Origin: Euperipatoides rowelli
Lineage: Eukaryota; Onychophora; Udeonychophora; Euonychophora; Peripatopsidae
Assembly: GCA_003024985.2 (NCBI GenBank)
Contig: PXIH01S0010933.1
Direction: 5' to 3' (one strand)
DNA length: 13,389 nt
In this document: piece by piece, positions 1-8,291 of the stretch
How positions within the stretch are numbered: the stretch's first letter is position 1
Layout of the letters: each line of letters opens with the position of its first letter
The notes under the pieces: model-generated
Told to the model about the DNA's origin: nothing
The model's input: the letters and a program-made list of their open reading frames with translations, nothing else
Databases searched by the model: none
Position numbers and translations under genes: made by a program

Positions 1-1471
1 AAAAATAATTATATATATATTTAAAAAAAAATAATTAGATTAGGACAAGGGACAACCTTGCTGGACTATGGTCTGTTGTCGTCCGACACATTTGTATTTG
101 TATCACCAATTGAGAAGCATATCAATGATTTTTCTGGACAGCTAAACACCTGAAATCTCTCAAACTATTCTTGCAGATGTAGTTCATCTTATACAAGTAT
201 TTTTCTTCAGTTTCTTTTCTTGTAGTTCATTGTGACTGTATTGTGAGTACTAATTCTATTCATTTATTTTGCCATATAATCTTCCTATTTCGTTATAAGC
301 CTGTTCCCGCCTCTGTGAACAACCCCTCATGTAATTATGTTGATAAGTCTTCCAGATATACTTACAAACCCTGTTTACATGCTTGATTTCTTGGTCAGAG
401 AGTATCCTCACAAATTATTTGTCTGTTGTTTTGATGCTGAAATTCCTTATTAAACTATTTGTAAATGGAAAGGAAGTCTGCTCTAGATTCTTCATATCTA
501 CGAGACATGCAGAACCCAATCACATGTAATTTATATGGTCATGAAATGCCATTAACTTTAATATTTGCTTAAAACATTCAAATGTTATTTCCATTTTCCT
601 TCTGATTCCCTGATGAAATTTTATAGTAATGCAATTGATTCAAGGTATAATACCGAAACCCAGAAAATATCACTTGAAGAGTTCTCTTCAATGATTGCAA
701 CAAGCGGGAGTGGAATTTGTTTTAAAAGGTTAACAATGTTGAACATCAGTTCAAGATTTTTTAATAACAGGGTTTTGCAATATATACACACCTTGAATAT
801 TATTTGAAAGCCACATTTTGAATTATATCATTAATGGTCCCATAGAGCTTCAAAAGTTATTTTATGAAGAAACAGAAAACAATTGTAATGTTTCCATAGG
901 CATAGCTTACATGGACACTTATTCAAATGGATAGCCTGGGTGACAAAATTTTGAGATAAACTGGCAGACAATAATTAACTTTTTTTGAGAGAGAGAAAAT
1001 GTTAAAAATAAAAACTGAAAATGTTTGTAAATTGTTTCAATAAAAAAAAAAGATCCACGGAAATTTGTTTTTATTTTTTAACAAAGGAAAAAAGAGAAAA
1101 TTTATTGTCTAGAAACAATTTTTTTTTTGTTTGTAGAGGTTCAGGACAAATTTTTTTTCATCAATTTAAAAATGCATCAACCACTCCAAAATTTAAAATT
1201 AGCATCCTATAGAAAGAAAGTAACACCTCCAATGTTTAAGGAAAATAGCAACATTTTTTTTTCTTCCAATTTTTAGAGTATGTGTCTCAAATTTATGAAT
1301 GGTTTTTGGTTGCATAATTACCCACATCTACCCTAACTTTTACTTTTATAGAATAAAAACACTTTTAGAAAATCACACAAAACACAACATACCAGTGAAT
1401 TACTGAATTAATTATTGATAAAAAGTGGCAATCAATGACACCATCTGGAATATCTCAACTTCTAGATATCG

Positions 1472-1626
1472 GACACTATTTTTTAATACTTTGATTGAAT
1501 TCTAGGCCTCCCAAAACAAAATAACATCAAATTAGACACTATTGGGGCCTTATAATGCTTTAGCTTTTATATGTCTTTATTGGCCGCCAATTTGAGAATC
1601 TCATCCTGTAAACATCTGACACTATT
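1472..1626 (+). repeat. three scattered copies of GACACTATT
   Basis: The 9-mer GACACTATT occurs at 1472-1480, 1535-1543 and 1618-1626, spaced 63 and 83 bp apart. Copies 1 and 3 are followed at a distance by TTCTA-x-GGCC-like strings and copy 2 directly by GGGGCC. This may be a remnant of a degenerate tandem repeat. The spacing is irregular, so the call is weak. Confidence 0.25.
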
Positions 1627-2196
1627 TTTGTTATTTTATTTTTAGATTCTACGGCCCAAAAAACAAAGAATCGAAACCAAACTTAAATATATAGCCCAAC
1701 TTTATATATTTTAAGATTTTGTGTGGCCATATTGTCCACCATCTTGGATTTCTGGTAACTCCAAGAAATTCAGCGCTGGCAAACTTACTTTTCGTTTTAT
1801 GGAGGTCATAAGGATTAATAAAAATAAGGTTGTTGCTTGTGTCCAAGAAAAGCCTACAGATTCAATATTGGAGGCCCTTTCACCAACAATTTTACCCTAC
1901 TATTAACATTTAAACACATTTTGCTTCATATGAGGTAAAACATTAAGTTCAATTGCTGATTTCTTTCTTTCTTTTTTTTTTCATCCATCATAAAAATTAG
2001 TATAGTGAATTCAATTAAAAAAAATGTGTTTTCTCACAAAGCTAAAAGTTTTAAAGGTCACACAAAATGGATTTTTTTTTCTTTTTATGATTTAATTTCA
2101 AAGAAACTTCTTAAAAAAAATAAATCCACTTGAAAAAAAAAAAATCCAAAAAATATAAGGGTTATTAAGAAATGAAATTAAGAAATAACCCTACAT

Positions 2197-2209
2197 AGGT
2201 CAGAGGTCA
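2197..2209 (+). promoter_or_regulatory. DR1-type nuclear receptor half-site pair
   Basis: AGGTCA, one spacer base (G), then AGGTCA again: a perfect direct repeat with spacing 1. In animals this arrangement binds RXR heterodimers, HNF4 and COUP-TF type receptors. The match is exact over 12 specified bases, which is unlikely by chance in 13 kb, but no nearby gene is seen for it to control. Function is inference only. Confidence 0.35.
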
Positions 2210-2531
2210 CTAGGAACGAGCAATTTGTTCTGAGGTTATTTTGTGATGTCATTGTTTGCCTCACTGTTAGCACGGAATGAGCAATCTTTNATTGCNTAGA
2301 TTAGAAACCTANANTATGTTATCCTCNGANCTGTCAAGTATTCTTTCTGTTTATTATTTTTAATAACTAGATGAATACGCACGCAGACTGGTTGATTTAC
2401 TTTTATATAATCATATTTATAAATTAGGTAAACATATTTAAATAAAGAATATCAGTATTGTTTAGATTGTTTTGTTCATTTGGCGTATGTAGGTTATATA
2501 TTTTTTGTGTTTAGTTGTATTGTTTTGTTTT

Positions 2532-2584
2532 AACTGATCTTAATTATAGATCAGTTTATGTATAAACCAATGATTTAAATCATT
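2532..2584. repeat. hairpin plus perfect palindrome beside the repeat edge
   Basis: AACTGATCT (2532-2540) is the reverse complement of AGATCAGTT (2548-2556), giving a 9-bp stem with a 7-base loop. Twelve bases on, AATGATTTAAATCATT (2569-2584) is a perfect 16-bp palindrome. An AAAT run and the start of the long direct repeat follow at once. AT-rich palindromes are common in such DNA, but the two together at a repeat boundary may mark an old insertion site. Confidence 0.5.
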
Positions 2585-2703
2585 AATAAATAAATAAATG
2601 CTTGTAATGGAAAAAAAAACAAAGGACAAATTTCACCGGCTTGCTGTTCTTTTTTCATATGCATTATACTAGATAAATTTGTGNTTCCTGTTTAACTGTA
2701 ATC

Positions 2704-2733
2704 CTTGGACAACACCTTACATTGATGTCCAAG
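2704..2733. repeat. hairpin conserved in both repeat copies (A)
   Basis: CTTGGACA (2704-2711) pairs with TGTCCAAG (2726-2733) around a 14-base loop. The same stem and loop occur in copy B at 11226-11255, while flanking bases differ. Its role is unknown. Confidence 0.5.
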
Positions 2734-2935
2734 AAATCATGGTTACAGCCAAACAAAAATCAAATAAATATATTTAAAATACTCATGACGTGTTATTGTT
2801 TGCAATTGACTATTAAATTATTAAATTTGCATGGACAAAAAAATCTAATTTATCTGACTATCATTTTGTTTGCACCCGCCCAAGAATAACCACACTGCCA
2901 CAAAGAATTTACTCAAATATACTCAGTTTTATTAT

Positions 2936-2948
2936 GGTCATATTGACC
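2936..2948. promoter_or_regulatory. GGTCA-TAT-TGACC palindrome, copy A
   Basis: An inverted repeat of GGTCA half-sites with a 3-bp spacer, the core arrangement bound by steroid-receptor-class nuclear receptors (estrogen response element type). All ten specified bases match. Copy B has the same site at 12018-12030, although the base after it has changed. If the long repeats are LTRs, it would lie in the LTR. Binding is not shown. Confidence 0.35.
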
Positions 2949-3181
2949 TTAATGAAATTTAAAGTATATAACATTAAAACATGATTAAATAATTACTTCA
3001 ATATTTAATTCATATAATGAAAAGTTTTGAGTTAATGATTAAACCAAAAAAAATTGATATAAAAGAAATTTACAATATTTGAAATTTCTAAATACTACTT
3101 AACATAACTTTTGCGTGGTCAAACTGTTGACTCTATCAAATTTGCCGTTTTTATTTATCAATGATTACCTAGGATTAAAGT

Positions 3182-3903
3182 TTGCAATTAAATGCTAGGC
3201 CTAGACTTACAGCTTCGGCTCCTCGATGTTGGACTCGTGTGCTGCGTGCCGGGTCACCTCATCCACTGTACAATTGCGTAGGAATTTCCGATGTTGGACT
3301 TAAACAACTTCAGCCATCACAGGCGGAACTGCGGGAATACTTCTTCATGTCGATACCTCTACATTCTGCAGCATACAAGAACAACTTATGATTCCATAAC
3401 AGGTGGTGAGATGGAATATCGGAATGTAAATTATGAAAATCAGAATGTGATCCAGATGAATTTGAATGGCAAGATTCAGACCAAGAAAGCTAAGGACAAG
3501 ATTAAAAAGCTAATGCTGATGATCATCCTTTTTTTTCCAGACAGGTGTCAGTTTTTTTTCACACCAAAACAACACGCATATTTTAACAGGTTTTGCATTG
3601 TTGTTTACTATTACCGCTGGTCATTGGAAGAGGCAAAATATAGTTCTGTTTTTGAACCATTATCACTGAAGTTGGTTCAATATTTAGTGTTGTTGAGCCA
3701 GCTTTGATACCTGCTGAGTTTGTAGAAAATTTCCCAGGTAGCAACGTATGACAGAAAGATGACAGAAATGCACGCAGAGGTCAAGAGCAAAAGAACAATG
3801 GTGGAGAAGAGAGATGACCACATCACAGCAGGGTGACAGCAGCACAAAGGAATTGTATATTTAACACATTAAATTTGGATGCACAAGCAAAGCTTTGTTG
3901 AAG
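3182..3903 (+). other. GC-richer, exon-like block in repeat copy A
   Basis: This part of the repeat is less AT-rich than its surroundings and holds the longest plus-strand open frames of copy A: 69 codons from 3182 and 138 codons from 3291 in another frame. I recognise no family. A splice-acceptor-like pyrimidine tract ending in CCAG lies at 3529-3540 and a good donor-like AAG|GTAAGA at 3901-3909. Copy B keeps most of the open frame from 12266 and the donor-like site, but its indels shift the frame and CCAG has become CCGG. This looks like conserved repeat DNA rather than a maintained gene. On the minus strand, AATAAA (3150-3155) follows the block and could be an LTR polyadenylation signal. 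Confidence 0.3.
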
Positions 3904-4380
3904 GTAAGACAATAACAATATTATTCATTTTGAAATCATAACGTGGATTAATGCTTACAATGTTCAATCATTAATGTCTTTATGAGCATAAAGTTTATTG
4001 ACAACAGCATTAATTTCATTCATAATTTTTAAAGGCAAATAAGTCTGACCACGACTTAGACAAAATAACATTTAAATTAAATTATTTGACTCACGCATAA
4101 TAAAAGATAACTCTAAACTAACTCAAAACAATTTATTAAAAAAATTTTAATAGAGAAATACATATCAAAGAAAATGTGCAATCAATTCTGCATTCTCTGT
4201 GGTCAGTGAAAGGCAGTCAAAAATATGCACGGCCTTTTCAAAGTGCTGGAACTAATGGACACTCAGTGAGAAAAAAAGGGGAGCCCAAAATGGAGGGTCA
4301 ATCACTGACTAGAGAGAGGACAGAATAGTCGACACAATAATGAATAGTCAAATGAAAAAAATAAAACAAGGTTCAAATTC

Positions 4381-4831
4381 ATTTCAATAAAATTAAAAGT
4401 GCATTACACAACATAAGAGATTTGACTACAATTACCTGTAAACTTATAGTAATAAAAATGATGGAATGGAAAAACATCACAAGAACCAAAAGCTTGGTTC
4501 TTGTGGTGAAAAAAATTACAAGAACCAAATATGTAGTAGTGAATTCAGGTATTAAAAAGTTCAACAAGCAAGGAAATAAGCCAAAGAATAAGTCAGAAAT
4601 GACAGTCAAAAACACAAATTTATCAACAATGGTATAGCACTACTAAAGGTGGCAAATTTTAATGTACTATGATAGAGGGAGAGATCAATGCGAGGAAAAC
4701 CAAACTCAAATTGTAAGTTTGATATAAAGATAAGATAAAATTTGAAAGAGGAGATAAATTTTATTTATAGTATACTAATTTCTAGTCTACAATAATACAT
4801 TCCAATAAACCTTATAAAGATAACTCCGTTA
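4381..4831. other. non-coding DNA between repeat copy A and the polypurine tract
   Basis: No supported gene: overlapping open frames of 71 and 78 codons on opposite strands mirror each other across the hairpin and show no family features. If the long repeats are LTRs, this stretch would be the U3 part of the 3' LTR and should recur beyond the right edge of the window. The only strong structure is the hairpin at 4478-4505. Confidence 0.45.
4478..4529. repeat. 12-bp-arm hairpin with an extra arm copy
   Basis: CACAAGAACCAA (4478-4489) is the exact reverse complement of TTGGTTCTTGTG (4494-4505), separated by only 4 bases. A third copy of the arm, ACAAGAACCAAA, follows in direct orientation at 4518-4529. 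This could be a strong cruciform or RNA hairpin, a paired protein-binding site, or a small terminal-inverted-repeat remnant. Confidence 0.75.
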
Positions 4832-4840
4832 CCCCCCTTT
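4832..4840 (-). promoter_or_regulatory. candidate polypurine tract of the retrotransposon
   Basis: Read on the minus strand this is AAAGGGGGG, about 90 bp downstream of the integrase stop. That is where LTR retrotransposons carry the purine tract that primes plus-strand DNA synthesis next to the 3' LTR. The bases that follow on the minus strand are TAACGGAG rather than the usual TG, so the LTR edge is either non-canonical or eroded. It is the only long G run in the neighbourhood. Confidence 0.5.
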
Positions 4841-4931
4841 ACAAACATATCACAAAAATAATAAAGCACTAGCAAGTATAGATCAGCATAAACAAAAAAA
4901 ATTCACACAAATGATGAATACAAAAGTACAA

Positions 4932-6233
4932 CTAACACACCACTAAAAGAGCACAATAAAAACCTGAATTAACAGCAGCTCTTCCCATGTCATTTAGGAC
5001 CATTTGAGGTCTATACAACTTTAGTTTGTTCACATGGATGACTCTGCTCTCAGAGTCATCACCGGCCTTGCTTGTGCGATATGTCACCATACCACACCTT
5101 CTTGTGACCCTGTACGGTCCAGTGTACCGATCTTTTAATTTGTGATTCTTACTCACATAGCTGGTGGGGTCAAGGCACAACACCTGATCATCTGAGTTAA
5201 ACTCCTTAAACTTCACCAACTTGTTATTTGAACTACAATTAAACTTAGATGAATTGGTCAAATGCTCTACCACTCTATCTCTGGCCTCAGTTACAGTTTC
5301 CATCAATCGGGTGATAATTGCATGATTGTCCGTGATAGATTCTTTGGCACTCCCTTTAACGGGCACCATAGGATTGATTTGATCAAAACCGTGAAAATCG
5401 AAAAAGGGACTTTCACCTGTACTTCGGTGAACTGAGTTATTTAAGTTCTGGACAACAAAGGGGAGATATCAATCCCATCTATTGTATTGATATCATCACA
5501 GATCTTGGATAGCACACTCAATATTTTGGAATTGACCCTCTCCATAACTCCATTTGCTTGAGGATTGTAGGGAGTAGTATATATCCCCCATATACCCAAT
5601 GTCTTGTGAATGGCCTTCATTAAGTTTCCGGTGAACTGTCCCCCTCTATCTGACACTATCTCCAATGATGTACCAAATTTGGAGAATATAATCTTGATTT
5701 AGTCTTCAGCTATCGTCTCAGCATCGATATGACATATAGGAGAGGCAAAGGTCATCTGACTGAAATAATCGACCCAAACAACCACATTTATATCGCTCTT
5801 GGTTCAAGGCTAAGGGTCCCAAAATGTTGACACACTCTCTCCATTGGCACTTTGGTGGTCTCACAGGTTGGAACAGTGTTTTATTCCTGTGCATGCTTCT
5901 ACGCTAACATTTGTCTCATGTCAAGACAAACTCCTTTATGTCAGAAAACATACCCTCCCATGTAAATAGAAGCCTGATCTTCCATCTCGTTATGTTATGA
6001 GATAGATGGCCTCCCACCACACCATCATAGTAGGATGACATTACCTCTTGTTTCAATTTCTCTGGCACTAATATTCTATATTTCCACCCATGGAGTCTAT
6101 CCGCAATGACCTTCTTCAAAATGATCCTTTCCTCATCCACCATATGCTCCTGGTTGTCCAATTTGCCACTTGATATCTCTATGAATTTTCTTGCAATTAG
6201 TGTCTTCAGCTTGACATGATCGGATCCTATCAT
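4932..6233 (-). pseudogene. integrase (broken)
   Basis: Integrase inserts the cDNA copy into host DNA. The N-terminal zinc region is open from 6233 to 5916 and keeps GGHLSH (about 6014-5997), but the expected first His appears to be Tyr (in SYYDG). A TGA (5916-5918) stands where the first Cys is expected, with DKC and a TAG just after. The first catalytic Asp lies in CVNILGP and is Asn (AAC, 5826-5828). A frameshift near 5805 leads into the core frame, which has a TAA at 5699-5701 and then VSDRGG (Asp at 5648-5650) and GVMER (Glu at 5540-5542), exactly 35 residues apart. A second frameshift near 5455 joins NSVHRSTG and the C-terminal domain, with GPYRV at about 5120-5106. The frame ends at 4932 with no chromodomain. 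Confidence 0.92.
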
Positions 6234-6236
6234 AAT

Positions 6237-6745
6237 CTATGGGTTACTAAGTTGCCCTGCTGCCACAGAAACATTAGGTAATGTGAAACTGTGATATGTT
6301 GATAGCCAATCAGCCACATAATTAAATTTTCCTGGTTGATAGTCTATTATGATGTGATCTTGCACATGAAGGAACCATCTCACCAATCATAAATTGGTGT
6401 CTTTTATACTGAAAATATATGATACGGACGATGATCAGTCTGAAGCAGTATGCGATACCCATAAGTAATGTGCTTGAACTGAGCCATGGTGTAAACAATT
6501 GCAAGGGCTTCTCTCTCAATGGCAGAATAATTTATCTCAGCAGCATTAAGCTTCCTGCTACAGAAGGCCATGGAGTGGATCATACCATCATCCTTTTGTT
6601 CTAGCACATCCCCCACACCTATGCTACTGGCATCAGTTTTGAAGATGTCAGGATACTTCAACAGAGGTGCTACATTTAACATGTCCTTAAGTTTGATGAA
6701 TGCATTTTCGGAGCCTTCATAACACTTGTCCTTTATATTCCCCTT
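6237..6745 (-). pseudogene. RNase H domain (broken at its end)
   Basis: RNase H removes the RNA strand of the RNA-DNA hybrid during reverse transcription. The domain continues in frame from the RT connection and shows three of the expected acidic residues: FKTDAS (Asp about 6634), YSAIEREALAIV (Glu about 6517) and QTDHRP (Asp about 6436). After DHRP the frame is lost near 6420. The continuing sequence, RWFLHVQ through YQPGKFNYVADWLS, is readable in another frame at about 6372-6300 and supplies the final Asp. That second frame carries a TGA upstream of RWF and ends in a TAG at 6237-6239, directly before the integrase frame, which shares its phase. This is among the better kept parts of pol. 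Confidence 0.9.
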
Positions 6746-7437
6746 TCCTTTCAACAGTTTGTAGAGAGGATCAGCTATTTTGGTGATTCCTGGTATGAAT
6801 CGACAATAAAAATTAACGGTGCTCAGAAAACTTCTAACTTCTTTAACAGTGTCATAATGTTCAGAGTTGCGCACCACTTCAAGGTTCTCTAAGGATGGCC
6901 TGAACCCATCCTGATCAATTATGTGCCCCAAAAACTTGAGAGATTTTTTAAACAAGCAACATTTAGGTGGTCATACTGCCATGTTAATTTTTTTGAGTGC
7001 ACTCAACACAAGATTCAGCGCTCTCAAATGATCCTCAGTATCTTTAGTAAAAATTATATCACCCTGAAACACAATACTATGTCCATCAGAGATGACATCA
7101 AACAGTGCCTCATTCATGACCTTCTGAAACCAGTCCACACTGGTTGACAGACCTTGAGGTAACCTTTCAATTCTGTATTGTCCGAATGGGGCACTGAACA
7201 CGAATTTGTCTTTGACACTATCATGTAACTTAACGTTAAAATATCCATTATTAAGATCGACTCACCAAGTTTTTCAATGATCTCGTCGATCTGCATCAGA
7301 GGGTACTTGAACATTTCCACAATCTGATTTATTTTCCTAAGGTCAAAAACCATCCTCATATCAGTTGAAGGCGGCTTCTTTTCCAAAAACATAGCCGAAG
7401 TGTTCCAGTTAGAGCATGTTTTGGAAATTATAAAATT
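6746..7437 (-). pseudogene. reverse transcriptase (broken, altered active site)
   Basis: The fingers start with SNWNTSAMFLEKK and MVFDLRKINQ (about 7413-7318), then YPLMQIDEIIEKLGE. A frameshift near 7262 moves to the frame of VDLNNGY, whose Asp (7256-7258) is the first catalytic residue, followed by APFGQYRIERLPQGL and FQKVMNEAL. The YxDD box reads FQGD (7058-7069): Tyr is Phe and the first Asp is Gly, which should abolish polymerisation. An in-frame TGA (6971-6973) precedes KCCLFKKSLKFLGH, which opens the thumb and connection (VRSFLSTVNFYCRFI, DPLYKLLKG). No Met start is expected, because RT is released from a polyprotein. All these motifs are typical of Ty3/gypsy elements. Confidence 0.94.
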
Positions 7438-7674
7438 TGTAAAGTTTGTGCGGTATCCTATACTGGCACTGATATATCAGCTTGTCAGACAAAAACTTAG
7501 GTTTGTTTGGAGGGAGGTCAGCCCTAGTCATGTCAGCGAGATCCTCAATCATTATCTTGTTATTCTCTGCCAGTATCTCGAGTCCTTTCTTCTAATTTGT
7601 GCTCAATGATCCTTCCTCAATTCTGATAAGCTTGTTCATGCTATTGATTTTGTAATTGTTGTCACCTTGGCCTA
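7438..7674 (-). pseudogene. protease-RT linker, eroded and probably shortened
   Basis: Between the protease stop and the RT fingers, one minus-strand frame still reads NNKIMIEDLADMTRADLPP and NKPKFLSDK (about 7575-7490), interrupted by a TAG upstream. In gypsy elements this linker leads into a conserved P-rich segment and then the SPW box of RT. Here the sequence passes from YRIPHKLYKFYNFQN almost at once to SNWNTS. Around 20 residues therefore seem to be missing, which points to a small internal deletion. Function is only that of a polyprotein spacer. Confidence 0.6.
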
Positions 7675-8259
7675 TTACAGAGTGACAGCTCCCCAGGTTT
7701 TGGGGACCATTTTCAACAAAGTCACCGTGAATACCTTCATCCACATGTGAAATTGAAGCTCCCCTTTGTTGATGTCAATGATGGATCTTAGTCTACGAAT
7801 TGCATCATACCCCAGCATAAGTCTATAGGCACAACGATTGTTAATTTCTGTTATGCATACCCTATGATTTATTTCAACGTCGTCAATTTTGATTGAAACC
7901 TCAGCACACCTAGACTCAGCACAATTGTTAGACAAGGGTGTAGTAAGTCTAACCCCACCTTCTATTTCCAACTCGTCACATTCCTTAACAAATTTGGAGT
8001 CCAGAATGGACAGCTGAGCGCCAGTATCTACTAGTGCTTTGGTGTGATGACCCATGACCACCACATCAATCATGGGCTTACCTTCATAACTACTATTGAA
8101 TCTTGCCTTAAACATGTGTTTACACTGATCCTGGTCCATGTCCCTGCGCTTACTACCAGTGGAAATGATTTGAGTCCTGACTTTTCTTGATTCATTGGCT
8201 ACTCCTCTGCAGGAAATCATAGGAGAGTGTCCCTTTAGTTTAAACAATCATCATTTAAC
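7675..8259 (-). pseudogene. retrotransposon aspartic protease
   Basis: The retropepsin-type protease cleaves the Gag-Pol polyprotein and acts as a dimer in the particle. The frame is open for about 190 codons from 8247 and has no ATG at its start, as expected for a domain reached by frameshift or read-through from gag. The catalytic triad is in ALVDTGAQLSILD (Asp at 8026-8028), preceded by a beta-strand-like IDVVVMGHHTKA. The flap-side sequence and the second conserved hydrophobic-Gly motif, RLMLGYDAIRRL, are present. The N-terminal 45 residues look like linker from the Gag end. It lies in a different frame from gag (offset by 2 bases modulo 3). The frame ends in TAA at 7675-7677. This is the only pol domain without an internal lesion. 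Confidence 0.88.
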
Positions 8260-8291
8260 ACTTTGTTACATGGCCCATTGTGTTTACTAAT

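Larger units (their letters stand above)
1..2596. other. AT-rich non-coding flank
   Basis: No convincing gene is visible on either strand. The longest open frames are under about 80 codons, low in complexity and match no family I recognise. The sequence is rich in A and T runs, with scattered short motifs such as TTCTAGGCC and CCATCTTGG. Six ambiguous bases at 2290, 2296, 2312, 2314, 2327 and 2330 mark poor base calling. The right edge (2583-2598) is a short AAAT run that leads straight into the long direct repeat. Nothing here resembles the DNA upstream of the second repeat copy, so the homology really begins near 2597. Confidence 0.6.
2597..4380. repeat. long direct repeat, copy A (candidate LTR)
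   Basis: This stretch matches 11117-13389 in the same orientation. Homology starts at AATG (TG at 2599 and 11119) with unrelated sequence before it. Aligned blocks look about 95% identical by eye, with indels. Copy A lacks about 560 bp present in copy B; the join is at about 2754/2755. Copy A carries 36 bp (4081-4116) that copy B lacks, and about 16 bp near 3345-3360 missing from B. Homology can be followed to about 4378, where copy B reaches the window end, so the true right limit is unknown. It could be the 3' LTR of the minus-strand retrotransposon, possibly running on to 4831, or one unit of a segmental tandem duplication. Confidence 0.9.

Noticed and set aside
565-807. 80-codon plus-strand open frame in the left flank
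   Set aside because: No recognisable domain, no codon bias unlike its surroundings, no splice or promoter context. Length is within chance for this sequence.
1649-1906. Overlapping 61- and 65-codon frames on opposite strands
   Set aside because: Mutual shadows with no family features; the CCATCTTGG string is a common non-coding motif.
2281-2340. Sequence changes around the ambiguous bases as a biological feature
   Set aside because: Six N calls in 41 bases indicate poor base calling, so nothing here should be interpreted.
3291-3707. 138-codon plus-strand frame as a real gene
   Set aside because: It breaks in copy B through indels that are not multiples of three, and it matches no known family.
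4379-4637. Hydrophobic 78-codon minus frame and overlapping 71-codon plus frame
   Set aside because: They are reverse shadows of each other over an A/T-rich hairpin region; the hydrophobicity comes from T-rich composition.
4841-4931. Envelope gene or chromodomain after integrase
   Set aside because: Only about 90 non-coding bases separate the integrase stop from the polypurine tract, and the C-terminus ends shortly after the GPY motif.
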